The notes under the pieces were generated by a model. It had not been told where the DNA came from. It saw only the letters and a program-made list of their open reading frames with translations, and made no database searches. The translations under genes and the position numbers were made by a program. Positions 11,575 to 23,146 of a DNA stretch of 64,000 nucleotides are shown one piece after another. The stretch comes from Auricularia sp. M13 (taxonomy: Eukaryota; Basidiomycota; Agaricomycetes; Auriculariales; Auriculariaceae). The number at the start of each line of letters is the position of its first letter. Positions within the stretch are counted from its first letter, which is position 1. The stretch is from positions 1,550,001-1,614,000 of the forward strand of contig CM073195.1 of NCBI GenBank assembly GCA_037042915.1. The letters run 5' to 3'.

Positions 11575-11866
11575 GGTGAGATGGTACGAGTGCTGCTGGG
11601 AGCAGTCGTGAGTGCGCGCAAGTATAAGGAAGACAAGCTGCAGAGCCGTCGGATTCCGCCGGGAACGTGCTTCCGCGCACCGCGTTCTCGAGTATTCCAG
11701 AGCCTTTTCCCGGATCCTGGCGCGGGAAATCCGTTGCGATGCAGCAGCTCTCACAATGTCAGCCCCAGTCCCATGATAGAGGTAAATAGGTACTTTGGCT
11801 CGTCAAAAATCTCTCACACTAACTTCACATCGAACAATCGTCCCGACCATCCCAATCTATCCAATC

Positions 11867-13648
11867 TCATCGTCTCGACTCCAAGGAGTACGGGGGTCCG
11901 ATTACATCCCCATGTATTCTCTCTGCCTGCTTCATGACTTCGCGATGACCATCTGAAAAGAATGACTGAGCGTTAGATGTCCATCGAGCTTCTCGAGCAA
12001 TGGTGCATACCATCCTCAAACTTCAAGGGTCCCTGTGCGACCAGAGCTGTCAATCTACAAGCATTACGGCGTGGCCAAGGCTTACCATTCCCTCCAACCG
12101 GTAACCCTCACTCTGCCATTTCCTACCAGGGACAAACCTCGATGACATTAGTCCGAGAGCGATCATCGCATCTTGCAGGATTTTCCGCATGCCACTGGCT
12201 TCTGGATAATACCACGGGCCTGCTCGTAGTTTGCTACACGTGTTGTCAGTGCGATTGCGGCCTAGGTAATCGGGAAACAAGGAGGCTCACTAGACTGCCT
12301 GCATGCGTCCCTCGGGCCACGCGGGCTCTACTGACACCCAATGCGACGGGTGGCTGCGTGGGAGACACATATGCCGGACGACGAATGCTCGGATGTAAAA
12401 GCCTCCATAGACGAGTCTCTTGACGGTCGGAGACGGGTCTCCCAGCCTGTCGCGAGGATTATGAGAGGATCAGAGGTTAATGCCAGTGGGACGTTCTGCT
12501 ACGCACATCATCGCCCTTCGCGCGCGTTCGTCCAGGAGGGAGAGCACAACATTGCGCAGGAGCCAACGCGCTCCCGGAATGGGCGGAAGCTGCTCATTGA
12601 AATGATTCATGAGCGTAGTCACGAGGTCGTTAGACGCTTGAGAAGGCCTCATTCGCTTCTCCTCGTACGCCTAGCTGTGTGCATGAGAAGCTACCCCGCT
12701 GAGAGATGTCAGAGACGCACCATCGCCCATTCATACATTTCGTCGTACGTGTCCCAGAGTTCCTGGATCCCCATGCGCCTCCCGATCTCCCTCCAGAATA
12801 CAAAAAGCGCCTGAATCAATATTCAATCAGGTCACACATTGAGGAAGGGATGGAGATCGAACCTGCCGTTCGACCAGCAAGTGCGGTCGCCAGTCCAACA
12901 CATCGACCCATTTCTACGAAGGAAAATATAGTAGGTGAGACCTTCAAACATGCAAACGACTGAATAGGAAGGTGAGTCTCACGGATGGCTCGATGACGAA
13001 TAGTGCAAGGTTGTAGAGCAGGTCATCGTTTCTCTTCCTCGAAATCAGACTCTGGCAGCAGCTTCCGAGTCAATCAAAGTAACGACGTACAATGAGATGT
13101 TTGCCGTGCAGGTAGTTGACCCGCGCTACCGCGAGCGCACCGCGCGGGTCTTTCATGTCGTCTTCGTTGTCGTTGCCCGATCCAGGTCCCGTTAATGGAT
13201 TCGTGACCCATGTAGCAATCAAAAGAACAGTCTGCCAGAGTTCAGCAATCAGGGTTTCTCACGAGATAGATGCACGACTAACGTCTGCGAGACGCTTGCT
13301 GATCAGCTCGTAGGTGTTCAATTGCCCGGTCTTGATGAGCAAAGATGCAACGCTGGCCTGGAAGGGAGGTTTCACTCAGCAACCTGACCTGCGAAAATGT
13401 CTTCGAGACAAACTTACAATGCCGTAGACCTTCAGCAGCGCAATCTGCGAGCCGAGGTGATACACCATTGGGTGTTCGTACAGCAGCGAGCCCTGCAGAA
13501 TCTTCTGCGCAGTTATCGGCGTCATACTCGCCAGAGAATCTGGAGTAGAGAACTGCGCCAGCAGCTTGTCACGTCGCCGATCCCGCATAACGCGCACCAG
13601 CGCGAGGTAGAGTGCACCTGCACCTGCTATTAGTACTGGAGCTTTCAT
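11867..13648 (-). CDS. mpaB-like ER-bound oxygenase, paralogue A
   Basis: About ten short introns; the splices I could follow give roughly 400 residues. The N terminus has one membrane helix (MKAPVLIAGAGALYLALVRV) followed by MRDRRRDKLLAQF. Further family segments are TAQKILQGSLLYEHPMVYHL, QIALLKVYGI, LLIKTGQLNTYELISKRLAD, the conserved VNYLHGKHLI, NDDLLYNLALFVIEPS, WREIGRRMGIQELWDTYDEM and a tail ending in SLESRR. Family knowledge: mpaB/Lcp-like proteins (former DUF2236) are haem-type or ER-anchored oxygenases. The NYLHG histidine region is the most conserved feature here. The start at 13648 is chosen by match to paralogue B; an in-frame ATG at 13813 would add 55 residues without similarity. 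The gene lies 257 nt downstream of paralogue B on the same strand. The substrate is unknown. Confidence 0.85.
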
Positions 13649-13904
13649 CGGTGCTCCGGTTGCGGTGAGGAATAGACGAGAAAGGCTACGCGTTGCACGT
13701 CCAACCTCCTGAGGTCTGACAGCGGGCTGCGGCAGTGGCGCACCGGTGGCAGCCTTGACGGGCCCGATAGACAGGACCCTTCGCTCGCCGGGCTGTGCGC
13801 CGCCTCGGGACATTTTGTTCACGCTGCCTGAAAGGGGTGAGGTCGCGACGGGGACAGTTGGGAATACTAAGATTAATTGAAGGGCAAAGTAACTCTTCGC
13901 GTCT

Positions 13905-15672
13905 TTACATTGCCACCGAACTCCCCGATCGCGACTCCAGTGAGTAGGGCGCACCGATCACGTGACCGTGTATCCGCTCGGCAGCTTCCATCACTTCGCG
14001 ATGACCATCTGAAATGAACAATTGAGCAAATATCCCAGCAAAACTCGCAGTCAGAACAAACCTTTTTCAAACTGTACCGGGCCCTGCGCGATGGGAGGTT
14101 AGTTTCGATGCATCAGCGCAAGCAGTTCGAACTTACAATTTCCTCTAGGCGATATCCTTCACTCTTCCATCTCCTCCCAGGCACGAATCGCGGGGAAATC
14201 AGGCCAAGCTTGAGCTTAAGGTCTTGCACCATTCTCGCCATCCCCGTCGGCTCCGGGTAATACCATGGACCAGCGCGGCGCATGCTACAAGCGTGCTTGA
14301 GCATTAGTTCTAAACGGCATGTATGGTCAAGACTCACTAGACTGCATGCATACGTCCGTCCGGCCACGCGGGCTCTACTTGTGTCCAGTGAGACGGCTTG
14401 CTTCGCGGGAGACACAGATTCCGGACGATGAAGGCGCGCAGGTGGAAGCCTGCGTAAACAAATCGCTTGATCAGCGGAGATGGGTCTCTCAGCCTAGGAC
14501 GAAAAGCTTCAGAGTAGTATGCTAGACATAGTGAGTGCTTACTGCATTGCTCTACGTGTGCGGTCATCCAAGAGGGAGAGAGCTATATTGTGCAGAAGCC
14601 ACTGTGCTCCAGGGATGGGTGGAAGCCGGTCATTGAAATGCTCTAGGAGCGTTTGAACGAGCTGCTTTGAGGCTTTCGAGGGCCGCAAGTGCTTTTCTTC
14701 ATACGCCTGGTTGTGCAATTAAGGGGATATTAGACCGTCTGAGTAATCTAAGAAAGAGGCATACCCTCGTCCATTCGGTCATCTCGTCGCGCGTCTCCCA
14801 GAGATCCTCAATGCCCATGCGTCGCCCGATCTCCCTCCAAAAGACAAACATGGCCTAATTGATTCGTTATCGTCACGCCTCCTGGACAAGCACACGATAA
14901 AACACGCACCTGGTGTTCTATGGCAGAGTGCGGCCTCCAGTCCAAACGATCGATACATTTCTTCGAAGGATGAGGGGTTGAGAGAGGAGCGAATTCGAAC
15001 TAAACGAGGACTCACGGAAGGTTCGATCATGAATAACGCGAGGTTATACCGCATATCGTCGTTTTTCTTCGCCGCGAGTCAGAGATAGGACAAATCTAAT
15101 ACGCGCGAAGCCAGGCTCTGCGACTACGCACGATGAGATATTTCCCGTGTAGGAAATTTACACGCGCAATTGCAATTGCTCCGCGAGGATCCGCAATGTC
15201 CTCGTCTTTGTCGTTACCAGACCCTGGTCCTGTCATTGGGTTCGTAATCCATGTAGAGATCAATACGCCAGTCTGTTGCAACGGTCAGGAAGTCATGACC
15301 ACAAAATCGAACGCACGAACGTCTGCCAGGCGCCTGCTGATGAGATCTCCCGTATTCAACTGGCCCGTCTTGATGAGCAAAGACGCAATGTTGGCCTAAC
15401 GACCGTCAGCATTCCTGGCCATCTCCGCGGAAGCCCGGTCGTACGATACCGTAGACTTTGAAGAGTGCAATTTGCGTGCCCAGGAGCATTATCATTGGAC
15501 TTTCATACAGCAGTGACTCAAGAAGAATCTTTTGCGCTGTAGCTGGCGTCATATTCGCTAGTTCGTCCGCCGAAAAGTTTGCGAGGAGCTTGTCGCGTCG
15601 TCGATACCGCAGAGTCCGCACGAAACCAAGGTACAGGAAGAATAGGAGTAGTACGAGCAGGAGCGCTGACAT
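13905..15672 (-). CDS. mpaB-like ER-bound oxygenase, paralogue B
   Basis: Same exon pattern as paralogue A. It opens with a strong membrane helix (MSALLLVLLLFFLYLGFV) and RTLRYRRRDKLLANF. Next come TAQKILLESLLYESPMIMLL, QIALFKVYGI, NFLHGKYLIV, RYNLALFMIEPS, an exon with LRPSKASKQLVQTLLEHF, and LGDPSPLIKRFVYAGFHLRA. The tail is RFVPGRRWKSEGYRLEEI, AQGPVQFEK, then DGHREVMEAAERIHG, ending SGSSVAM. All parts of the family fold are represented and I saw no frame break, so it is probably functional. Genes A and B are a head-to-tail tandem pair; the third paralogue at the window start has the same last exons. A cytosol-facing catalytic domain on the ER membrane is the family expectation. Confidence 0.85.
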
Positions 15673-16103
15673 GTGTGCGTCCAGAAACGGCTACTGCTGG
15701 TTTGGGTGAAGAGAAGGCCAAGTGTGAAACATCGAAGTCCGACCTCGGGAGGTTTGAACCGGTGTCTTGATTGACGTGCATTCCCTTTGATCGCCGTCGG
15801 ATCGACAGGCTGTGCGGCCCGGCTGTGCCCACCGTGTCGTGCAGCTCTCCTGTCTTCCTCTAGGAGGATTATGGTCACGATGTTCGGTAACATTTGGCAA
15901 ACTGCTATCGATCCGCTTCTCACTCCTTGCTGTACGCACGTTGGTTCCCGGGATGGAACCTGAGAGCCAAGGGCATGGAATACGAGACCGCCTCAGACCT
16001 GCGTGCCTGATACCCCACACTCGAAGGTTCAGCGCCTCAAGGGCACGCATCTGTTCGAAAATTATATATAATTCTTCGCGATATCGTAGCGAGGATCTCG
16101 AAA
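15673..16103. other. divergent intergenic region
   Basis: Separates the minus-strand mpaB-like gene from the plus-strand DUF6533-type gene and presumably carries both promoters. An AT-rich stretch lies near 16057-16075. No gene seen. Confidence 0.5.
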
Positions 16104-17690
16104 ATGGCATTATCGATCTCGTACCTCACCCTGGAGCTGCATTGGATGCAGCATGCCTTTCTCGAGAGTACGTCACGGTTTTCCTCTTCTGCTAAGCCCA
16201 GGGCGATCTCATGAGCCGGTATTGACAGTTGCTGGGACCACACTCATGATCTGGGACTACTTGATTACGATGGATCTCGAGGTGTGTGCTCCTCAGACTT
16301 ACAACGGATGCCCGCTGAATATCACCGCGCAGATCCAACTATATTGGGTGAGAAATCATGCAAAATGAGGCCAGTCTCCGGGGAAGCTGATCTCCCGCCA
16401 GGGCCAGGAGTTTTCCTGGACATCCACTCTGTTTTACGTCGTACGTGGAAGCTGCGAGCTATGCCCAAACGGCCCTCTCTGACCCACTCGCAGAACCGCT
16501 ACATGGTTCTCCTTTCGCAGTCTCTCACCACATATGGTCAGTCGATGGCGTGTCATGCTCGTCGAGGTCTAACACCATGCGAAGCACATCTCAGTACAAA
16601 CGTTACCTACTCCGTACGTCGCTTAAGAAGATTGACCGAGATAGTTCTCAAAAATTTCGCAGTTGTGAGTTTTAGCGGATGGTGTTTTTCGAGGCCCCGC
16701 ATCTGATCCAACCTAGCTGTGAGTGCAGAATGTCTGTAAGAGTACCTCACCGACACAGTGCGGGCTAGGTAAATTTGCAATCGGCGTGTGGCTCCTCGGC
16801 TTCGGTTCGCTTTCCCTCGCCGCTCAGGGGATGCTCTGCAAACTGAAGTTCTTTCTAGGAATGGCGCAGGTCATCCTTGCCGAGATAATCATATACATAC
16901 GCGTCTGCGCCCTGTACCACGGTCAGAAGACCTTGCACCGATTTTTACTGGCGTTCCTCGTGGTCGCCAATATCGGTTCCACGACCATTATTGCCATGGT
17001 GGCCAAGCGTTCGAGAGGTCAGTACTCCCACGCAGTCTAGAGGCTGCTCATAGCCCTGGGAACCGAATCAGGAACGGCGGACCCATACCCGGGAAGAAAG
17101 CGTTGCACTGTCACTACGCAATACGGCTTTCTGTGGACGTACTGGTCAGTGTCACCGCGACCGTTCTAGCTCGACGAACTCACACGCGTGACTAAGGATT
17201 CCCATCCTCGCCTATGAGGCAACCGTCTGCTATCTTGTCGGGCGCAAAGTCTACGAGTATCTGAAGGACTGGCGTAAATACGGCCCCGAATGGACGTCGC
17301 ACCTGATTTTTATCTTCATGCGCGACCTGGTGGCGTACTATATCCTGTGAGCAGCCCGACACGGCTGATAGCACCTCCATTGACGCCCAGTAGCATTTTC
17401 ATGTTGATTGTCGGTAACGCAGTGCTATTTGGAGACAACGACGTCAGTGAACCCTCGCGTTCGTCCTTGCAAACTTTTACTGATAAGCTTTCAGCCAAGC
17501 CTCGCAGGAATAATTCAACCACTTACCACGGTACTCCTGGCTCTGATGGGATCGCGCTGGGTAGGTTTCTTTATCTGAAAGAAAGCCATAGTGACATGAT
17601 GGGCAGCTGCTCAATCTCCGAGAGGAATCGCTGCGCGAGCAGGTTCTGCCAGCGAATGCGACTGGGACCACCCCCTTTGAATTCTCCTGA
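16104..17690 (+). CDS. DUF6533-type seven-TM membrane protein
   Basis: Start MALSISYLTLELHW; exons 16104-16167, 16229-16281, a 15-nt microexon 16333-16347 (IQLYW), 16408-16440, 16494-16536 and further exons to TGA at 17688-17690. Joined, the first exons give TLMIWDYLITMDLEIQLYW then NRYMVLLSQ. This is the signature of the basidiomycete DUF6533 region at the start of a multi-pass protein. Later helices include FGSLSLAAQGMLC, QVILAEIIIYIRVCALYHG, FLLAFLVVANIGSTTIIAMV, LIFIFMRDLVAYYI and IFMLIVGNAVLF, and the family-typical ending GSRW-LLNLREE is present. These proteins are abundant in mushrooms, are plasma-membrane or endomembrane proteins with no proven function, and have a receptor-like topology. 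Splices between about 16540 and 17200 are less certain, and a stop-containing stretch near 17030 must be intronic. Confidence 0.75.
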
Positions 17691-17976
17691 GTATAATTCA
17701 ACCTTCAAGTTTTACTGTATGGAAAAAAAATTGTACATACGCAAAGGCAGGCCTTGTCGTACGCAAAGAATCACCAATTAATCTGAAAGGTGCATGGTAT
17801 AACGCGCGTATGGACTATACAGCCCAAGTGCAGCAGCAGGTTCGAGTCGAAGTTGAAGCCGCGAAGGTTTGAACCGGCACCCACAGCCGGCCCGGTGCTT
17901 TGATGATGCGGGATCGCTCTTCAGTTCCACCTTGCTTCAAGCAGGGCAGCACCTGAAACAGTATCTACGACGAGCC

Positions 17977-20292
17977 ATGTTGCAAGGTCTAGGTCACCTC
18001 GTGCTCGCAGCAGCATTGCTCTGTCGGTGGCGAACCGTTCATGCCTCAGCCTCCGCCGAACAGTTTGACAGCGCTCGTCCTGCCTATCTGCTCGAGCTGT
18101 ACCGCGAGCAGGACGGCACCTGCGTTTTTGGGCGTTCCGGGACCGCCATCAACAAGGAGTTGACGACCTTATCATCCGTCTATGTCGAGAAGAGCAGCTC
18201 GTCGCGTCTTCTCGCGAGGGCAGAGCCAGCTCAAGGCGAGCGCCTGCGCATTTACAGCTATGACTATCGGGCCTTGTCGGATGCGGCCCAGCGCGAGTGC
18301 ATTAACTCATTGTATCCGGACTCGAACGCCAGCCCTCAAGCCCCATTGGTATCAGCAAGGCTCGCGGACGCGCCACCGTTGGAGATATCACCTATCCTCA
18401 CCTCTGGACCCAGCACGAACCGCGTCAACCTCGTATTCTTCTCGGATGGCTGTGCGTATGGCCGTATTCTGGTATTGACCAGCGCATTGACGCATCTCGC
18501 CCCAGATACCGCCGATGAGAAACAAAGGTTTATCGACGACGCCACGAAGCTGGCATGGGATATAGCAGGAAATCAGACTTTCGCGACGGTGCAGCCGCTC
18601 CTGAACATATTTGCAGCATTCTCCCCTAGCAACGAGGTCCATATATTCTCCAACATGCCCAATCAAAGAGCTGACTGATTTGGAGAGCGGCATCGGCATT
18701 GGCGGGAAGCCAAAGGAGTACGTACCCTCTGGCTCAGGCTCGTTTGCGTGCACTTATTTCCATGGGGCAGTACGGTATTCGGTCTTTATCGCGATGGCAC
18801 CGAGCTCCGCGGCGTGTATACGAGTCAACGCGACGTTGCGAGAGCGGCTTGTGAAGCAGCTGCAGATTCCGTCGGTTGCGACTATCCTATCCTGTTAGGT
18901 CAACCCATGTCTTGCTGGCGCTGAACGACCTTTAACGCTGAAGTTGATAGGCAATGACCCTCGCTATGGAGGTTCGTTACCCTTTCCTTGGGTGTAGCAT
19001 CCACTGAAGTTAACCAGGACTCGGTGGCGAGTTCACGTGAGATCACCATCTCTTGGATTTGTACCAGCGCAGTTGACATCTCTCTAGAATTGTCACAGCA
19101 TCTGCTCTGAACGGCCCTTTGGTTCTAAGGTAAGCACTGCTGCGGACATTGTATGCAAGTTGACCATCCGTAGACATGAGTTGGGCCACTCCGTCATCGA
19201 AGTGGGCGAGGAATACGACGGCGGATTCGCCTACTTCGGCGTCAACGCAGAAGCCACTCTCCCCGACTCGTCGTCAAACGCGACTTTCAAGTGGGAGCAC
19301 TGGCTTACGTCGCCTCCCGTACGCGAAGAGCGCGCTGTCATGCCGCTGCAAGAATACGCTTGGACGATGCTGAACCACTCGACGCCCTTTTCGACTAGGT
19401 TCACTTCCGCGGGGACATATTCTTCGCACGTCGTCGTCATATCCCTGAGCGGGATACCGGAAGCGAAACATTTGCGCGTCACACTGGACGGCGAAGACCT
19501 CGGGTGGGAGCCTCTCGAAGGCATTGGACAAGATAGATGGCATTACCGACTGCAGGTGCCCCGCGGACTTTCGGAAGGCGAGCATGAGGTCCAATTCGAA
19601 CTCTTAGCGGATGGTGTGGAGGGCGATCCCGCTACTGGACAGGGCGCGCAGCTCTGCAGCGTCGAGGTCCTTGAATATGGCAGCGAGCACGAGTCAGTTG
19701 CATAGTCGATCTTCGGTGCAGCGTACGGTCTTCTCACGCTGTGATTGACAGGTTCAACAAGACGGAAGGTCACATTTCTGCATACCCAACGTATGTCACG
19801 CATATCACTCATCGAGCAAACTGATGATATCTCTTCAGGTTCTCTGACGCGAACGAGACGACATACCGCCCCACCAACGAAGGCTGCCTCATGCGCCTCG
19901 TGACCACACCGATTTTCTGCAGCGTCTGCATTGAAGGGCTGTGGTATGCTACACTACGGCACGTCGACCTAATCGACTCCTTGGACATTACGCTCCCCTC
20001 CTGCGACCGCCCATTCGCCATGGCACTCACCCTCGTGCACCTCGCGCAATTCCGCGACTCGGCTCACACGAACGCCCACAACGAAGCCTATACGATCGAA
20101 TGGCAGCGGAACGGCGTCGTGCTCGACGCATTCGCCAACGAGACGCGCCTCGAGATGGACAGCGCGCACTCGGTGGGCATCTACACTGTGTTCGTGCAGT
20201 TTTCCACCGACGAAGTGCGGCTCGATCCCAAGGGACTCTTGACCGCCCGCCGGCACTTCTGGGTCGAACAGTCTGGCTGCTCGGCACTCTGA
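17977..20292 (+). CDS. secreted peptidase M64 (IgA-peptidase-type metalloprotease)
   Basis: About nine introns; roughly 600 residues. The start at 17977 gives a signal peptide (MLQGLGHLVLAAALLC). Recognisable blocks after splicing are NRVNLVFFSDGY-TADEKQRFIDDA (an intron splits the GY), AGNQTFATVQPLLNIFAAF, SGIGIGGKPKE, TVFGLYRDGTELRGVYTS, ARAACEAAADSVGCDYPILL, GNDPRYGGLGGEF and the zinc site RHELGHSVIEVGEEYDGG, which contains HExxH. The C-terminal domain runs to HFWVEQSGCSAL and the TGA at 20290. M64 enzymes are zinc metallopeptidases first known from bacteria that cut IgA; fungal members are secreted and presumably take part in extracellular protein degradation. An upstream in-frame ATG at 17869 would put 36 residues ahead of the signal peptide and is not preferred. 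Confidence 0.92.
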
Positions 20293-20773
20293 CTGAAGAT
20301 GTCTGCGATACGAAGTGGGAGATGATATCATGATTCTCATGCAATGGAATTTCAATGTCCACAGCGCCTCTGGTCCGCGATTTCGTTTTGCTCATCAATG
20401 ATCACGATTATTCAGCCCATTGAATGAGGTCAAATATGTGCTGGTAACGCGCGCCCTTAAACTCACCGGAACAACCTTCGCTCATAGATGCTGGTGGTAG
20501 AGTCCTTCACGCAGGGATAATTCACCTCGCAGCTCAATGCGGAGCGCAGATCAGGATTGTCGAGATTCTCGTCCCTGGTAACGCGATCCACATGTGCAGC
20601 AACATGCCAAATCCGGATTTGTCTTACGCCGGTGTCGCATCATGATCACTTGCCAACGCAGATAAAGAGCGCAGACATGCCTCGCTTCTTCTCCTAGGTT
20701 TCTCCTTCCCGTTCCACTTCGCCCTCTCCCTCTCCTTGCGCTTTCCTTTCCTTCTGCGGTTTCTGCTTCTACA
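20293..20773. other. intergenic, promoter of the DUF1996 gene
   Basis: Pyrimidine-rich tract (CTCTCCCTCTCC type) directly upstream of the ATG at 20774, as is common for fungal promoters. No gene seen. Confidence 0.5.
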
Positions 20774-22746
20774 ATGCGTTCCTTCGTCCTGCTCGCCGCG
20801 GCCGGCGCCGCGTTCGCATTCGGCGACGTTTTCGTCGTGAACTGCGACCCGCTCACCATCCAGCGCTCGGACCCCATCATCAGCAAGGGCATCCCATCCG
20901 GCCACGTGCACGCCGTCATCGGCGGCAACGCGTTCCAGCGCGACATGAGCGCGCCCGACGCTGCGCTCGCATCCAATGCCACGACGTGCGACAAGAAGCT
21001 CGACCATTCCAATTATTGGGTGCCCATGCTCTATCACCAGAATGAGGATGGCCGCTTTGAGATGGTCAAGTGGCTCGGCACGGTACGTGAATTCTGAAGT
21101 GTAGACTTATTAATGAAATTTGATTGTGCGGACACGACGAATAGGCCGTTTATTACCTCAACCGCGCGTGCAACTATTCCGCGACGGAGAGGGACTGCGA
21201 CAAGAACAAGGTTGCGCTCGCTTTTCCTATGGGGTGTGCAGCATCCCCAATCGTCTGGGTGGCGAAATGCTGACGTTGCTCGCCGAACGTCTCTAGCTTC
21301 CGCATGATCGCAGGTGACAGCACGCGTCGGTGAGACTGAAATGCATTCACAACGCTGGAGGCGTCTCGCTCATCGAGCACGCACAGGTACCACAACGACT
21401 CGGATGCATCGCACAACGCAGTGAGCTACATGTGCATGAACGACAACGAGTCGCACGAGGTGCACGGCTTCCCGACTAGCGGCTGCAAGACGACGCGCGC
21501 GCAGGTGTTCTTCCCGTCCTGCTGGGACGGCGTCAACCTCGACTCGCCGGACCATAAGAGCCATGTGCGTCTACATACCTTACTTTTCGCATTCTCAACC
21601 GCTGTTTCGGTCATGCTGATTAGCACATTTAATTTTTATGCAGGTCTCTTATCCCACGGAGTACTACAACCATTTCGGCGGCGGCGTGTGCCCCAAGTCA
21701 CACCCCGTAGCTCTGCTCTCCATCTTCTTCGAGTACTTCTTCGACACGTCGATGTACGGACCGAACGACCCCAACGCCAAGTCGCGCCTGGTCTTTGCAA
21801 ACGGCGACGCCACCGGGTTCGGATTCGTACGTAACTCTCCCCTTCCATCCCTTCCTCATCTGACCTCCTTGCAGCACGGCGACTTCATCAACGGGTGGAA
21901 GGACCTGGACGCGCTGCAGCACGCGCACGAGACCTGCCTGGGCCCGGACAACTGCCCGATCAACACGCTCGGCTCGACGCCCGACCAGCCGCCGCGCCGT
22001 GGGCCCGCGCCGCTGCAGGTGCCCGCGGTGTATGAGGAGGACATCGGGCTCGACGGGTCCATCATTGACGCGCTTCCGGGCAACAACCCTGTCACTACTG
22101 CACCGTGCGTTGCATATCGACCTGAAATGAGGTGGTAGAAGCTGATCATGTTCTTGTTGTGTGTAGTGGCGAAGCTCCTGCCCCAGCCCCTGCGCCTACA
22201 TCTGTGCCCGAGGAACCGACCCCGGCGCCAGAGCCTGAGCAACCTGCGCCCTCGGAGACCTCAGCCCCGGCTGAGCCCACGCCTTCCCCAGAGCCAGAGG
22301 AGCCTGCGAAGCCCTCTCCCGAGCCCGAGGAGCCTACTACGCCCTCGCCCGAAGAGCCCGGCCGTCCTGCACCAGAGGAGCCCTTCCCGGAGGACCCCAA
22401 CCCGGAGTCGACGGACGCGCCCACTGAGACTGCACCGCCGACTGCGACCCTGCCCGCGCCCTCCCCGCCGGTGACCTCCGAGGCGCCGCACGCACCAGGG
22501 CCTGCGCTCCCGCCGTCGGATGAGACCGAGACCGAGACTGAGGCGCCTTCCACCGAGACTGAGGTGCCTGTGTCAACAGCTACGACCACCGAGAGCAGCA
22601 CGACCGTATCTCCTTCGGCGACGACCTCCAGCTCTACCAGCACGCGCACGCGCACGCATGGCGGACACTGGCACCACCGCCCGCATTCGCGCCCCGTGCG
22701 CACGTCCGCCTGGAGCTCGCGTCCCACCGCCTCGCAAGCGGCTTGA
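20774..22746 (+). CDS. secreted DUF1996 protein with Pro/Glu/Thr-rich tail
   Basis: Signal peptide MRSFVLLAAAGAAFAFG, then the DUF1996 hallmark: VVNCDPLTIQRSDPIIS and SGHVHAVIGGNAF. Introns follow WLGT, FPMG, STRR, HKSH and GFGF. Further family blocks are VYYLNRACNYS, HEVHGFPTSGC, VFFPSCWDGVNLDSPDH, SYPTEYYNHFGGGVCPKSHP, FFEYFFDTSMYG and HGDFINGWKD. The domain ends near LPGNNPVTTAP. The last exon encodes about 190 residues of Pro/Glu/Ala repeats changing to Thr/Ser-rich sequence, likely O-glycosylated and extended, with no GPI-like hydrophobic end. DUF1996 proteins are secreted fungal proteins with a histidine-containing fold resembling a metal or carbohydrate-active site, but no activity is established. 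The final exon in the opposite strand shows a long shadow ORF because of its skewed composition. Confidence 0.92.
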
Positions 22747-22764
22747 TCATGCCTGCCGTTCCGG

Positions 22765-22804
22765 AAGTCCGAGGGCCCACTTTTAAGTCCGAGGGCCCAC
22801 TTTT
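22765..22804. repeat. two tandem 20-bp repeats
   Basis: Two identical 20-bp units at 22765-22784 and 22785-22804, centred on the palindrome GAGGGCCC, lie just after the DUF1996 stop codon. A third partial unit begins at 22805. Possibly part of the 3' UTR. Confidence 0.9.
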
Positions 22805-23146
22805 CAGTCCCATATCGTTTCCAATATCGCGCTCTTGTCTTTTTCCTTTCAGCACTCCAGGCGTCTTTCTGCGAAGGACGAGTGGCTGGCTCGCAGTGCA
22901 GAACGACGGCGAGTGGGCTGCGAGCCAGCCCTCTCCAACTCTGCTGCATCATCATCTTCTCAAGTTATTTTTTCCCAGTCTTTGTCCAACCGCCAGCAAC
23001 CAATATATTATCGCCCCGCGCCAAGTCGCGAAGGTGAACGTTTGCAGCTAAAATTACTTGCTCGATGCTCTCTGTGATCATGGGTTGTTCAGCAACCGTG
23101 TTGAATGAATAAATTAGAATACATGGCGGTGGCAAGATGATCATGC
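22805..23146. other. convergent intergenic region
   Basis: Between the 3' ends of the DUF1996 and GH43 genes. It probably holds both 3' UTRs and polyadenylation sites (AATAAATT near 23107). No gene seen. Confidence 0.5.

Noticed and set aside
15748-17880. GGTTTGAACCGG boxes near 15751 and 17865 resembling a tRNA B box
   Set aside because: No matching A box, acceptor stem or anticodon arm could be folded around either site.
22146-22955. 269-codon minus-strand Gly/Ser/Val-rich ORF
   Set aside because: Antisense of the Pro/Glu-rich last exon of the DUF1996 gene; composition is the mirror of that tail.
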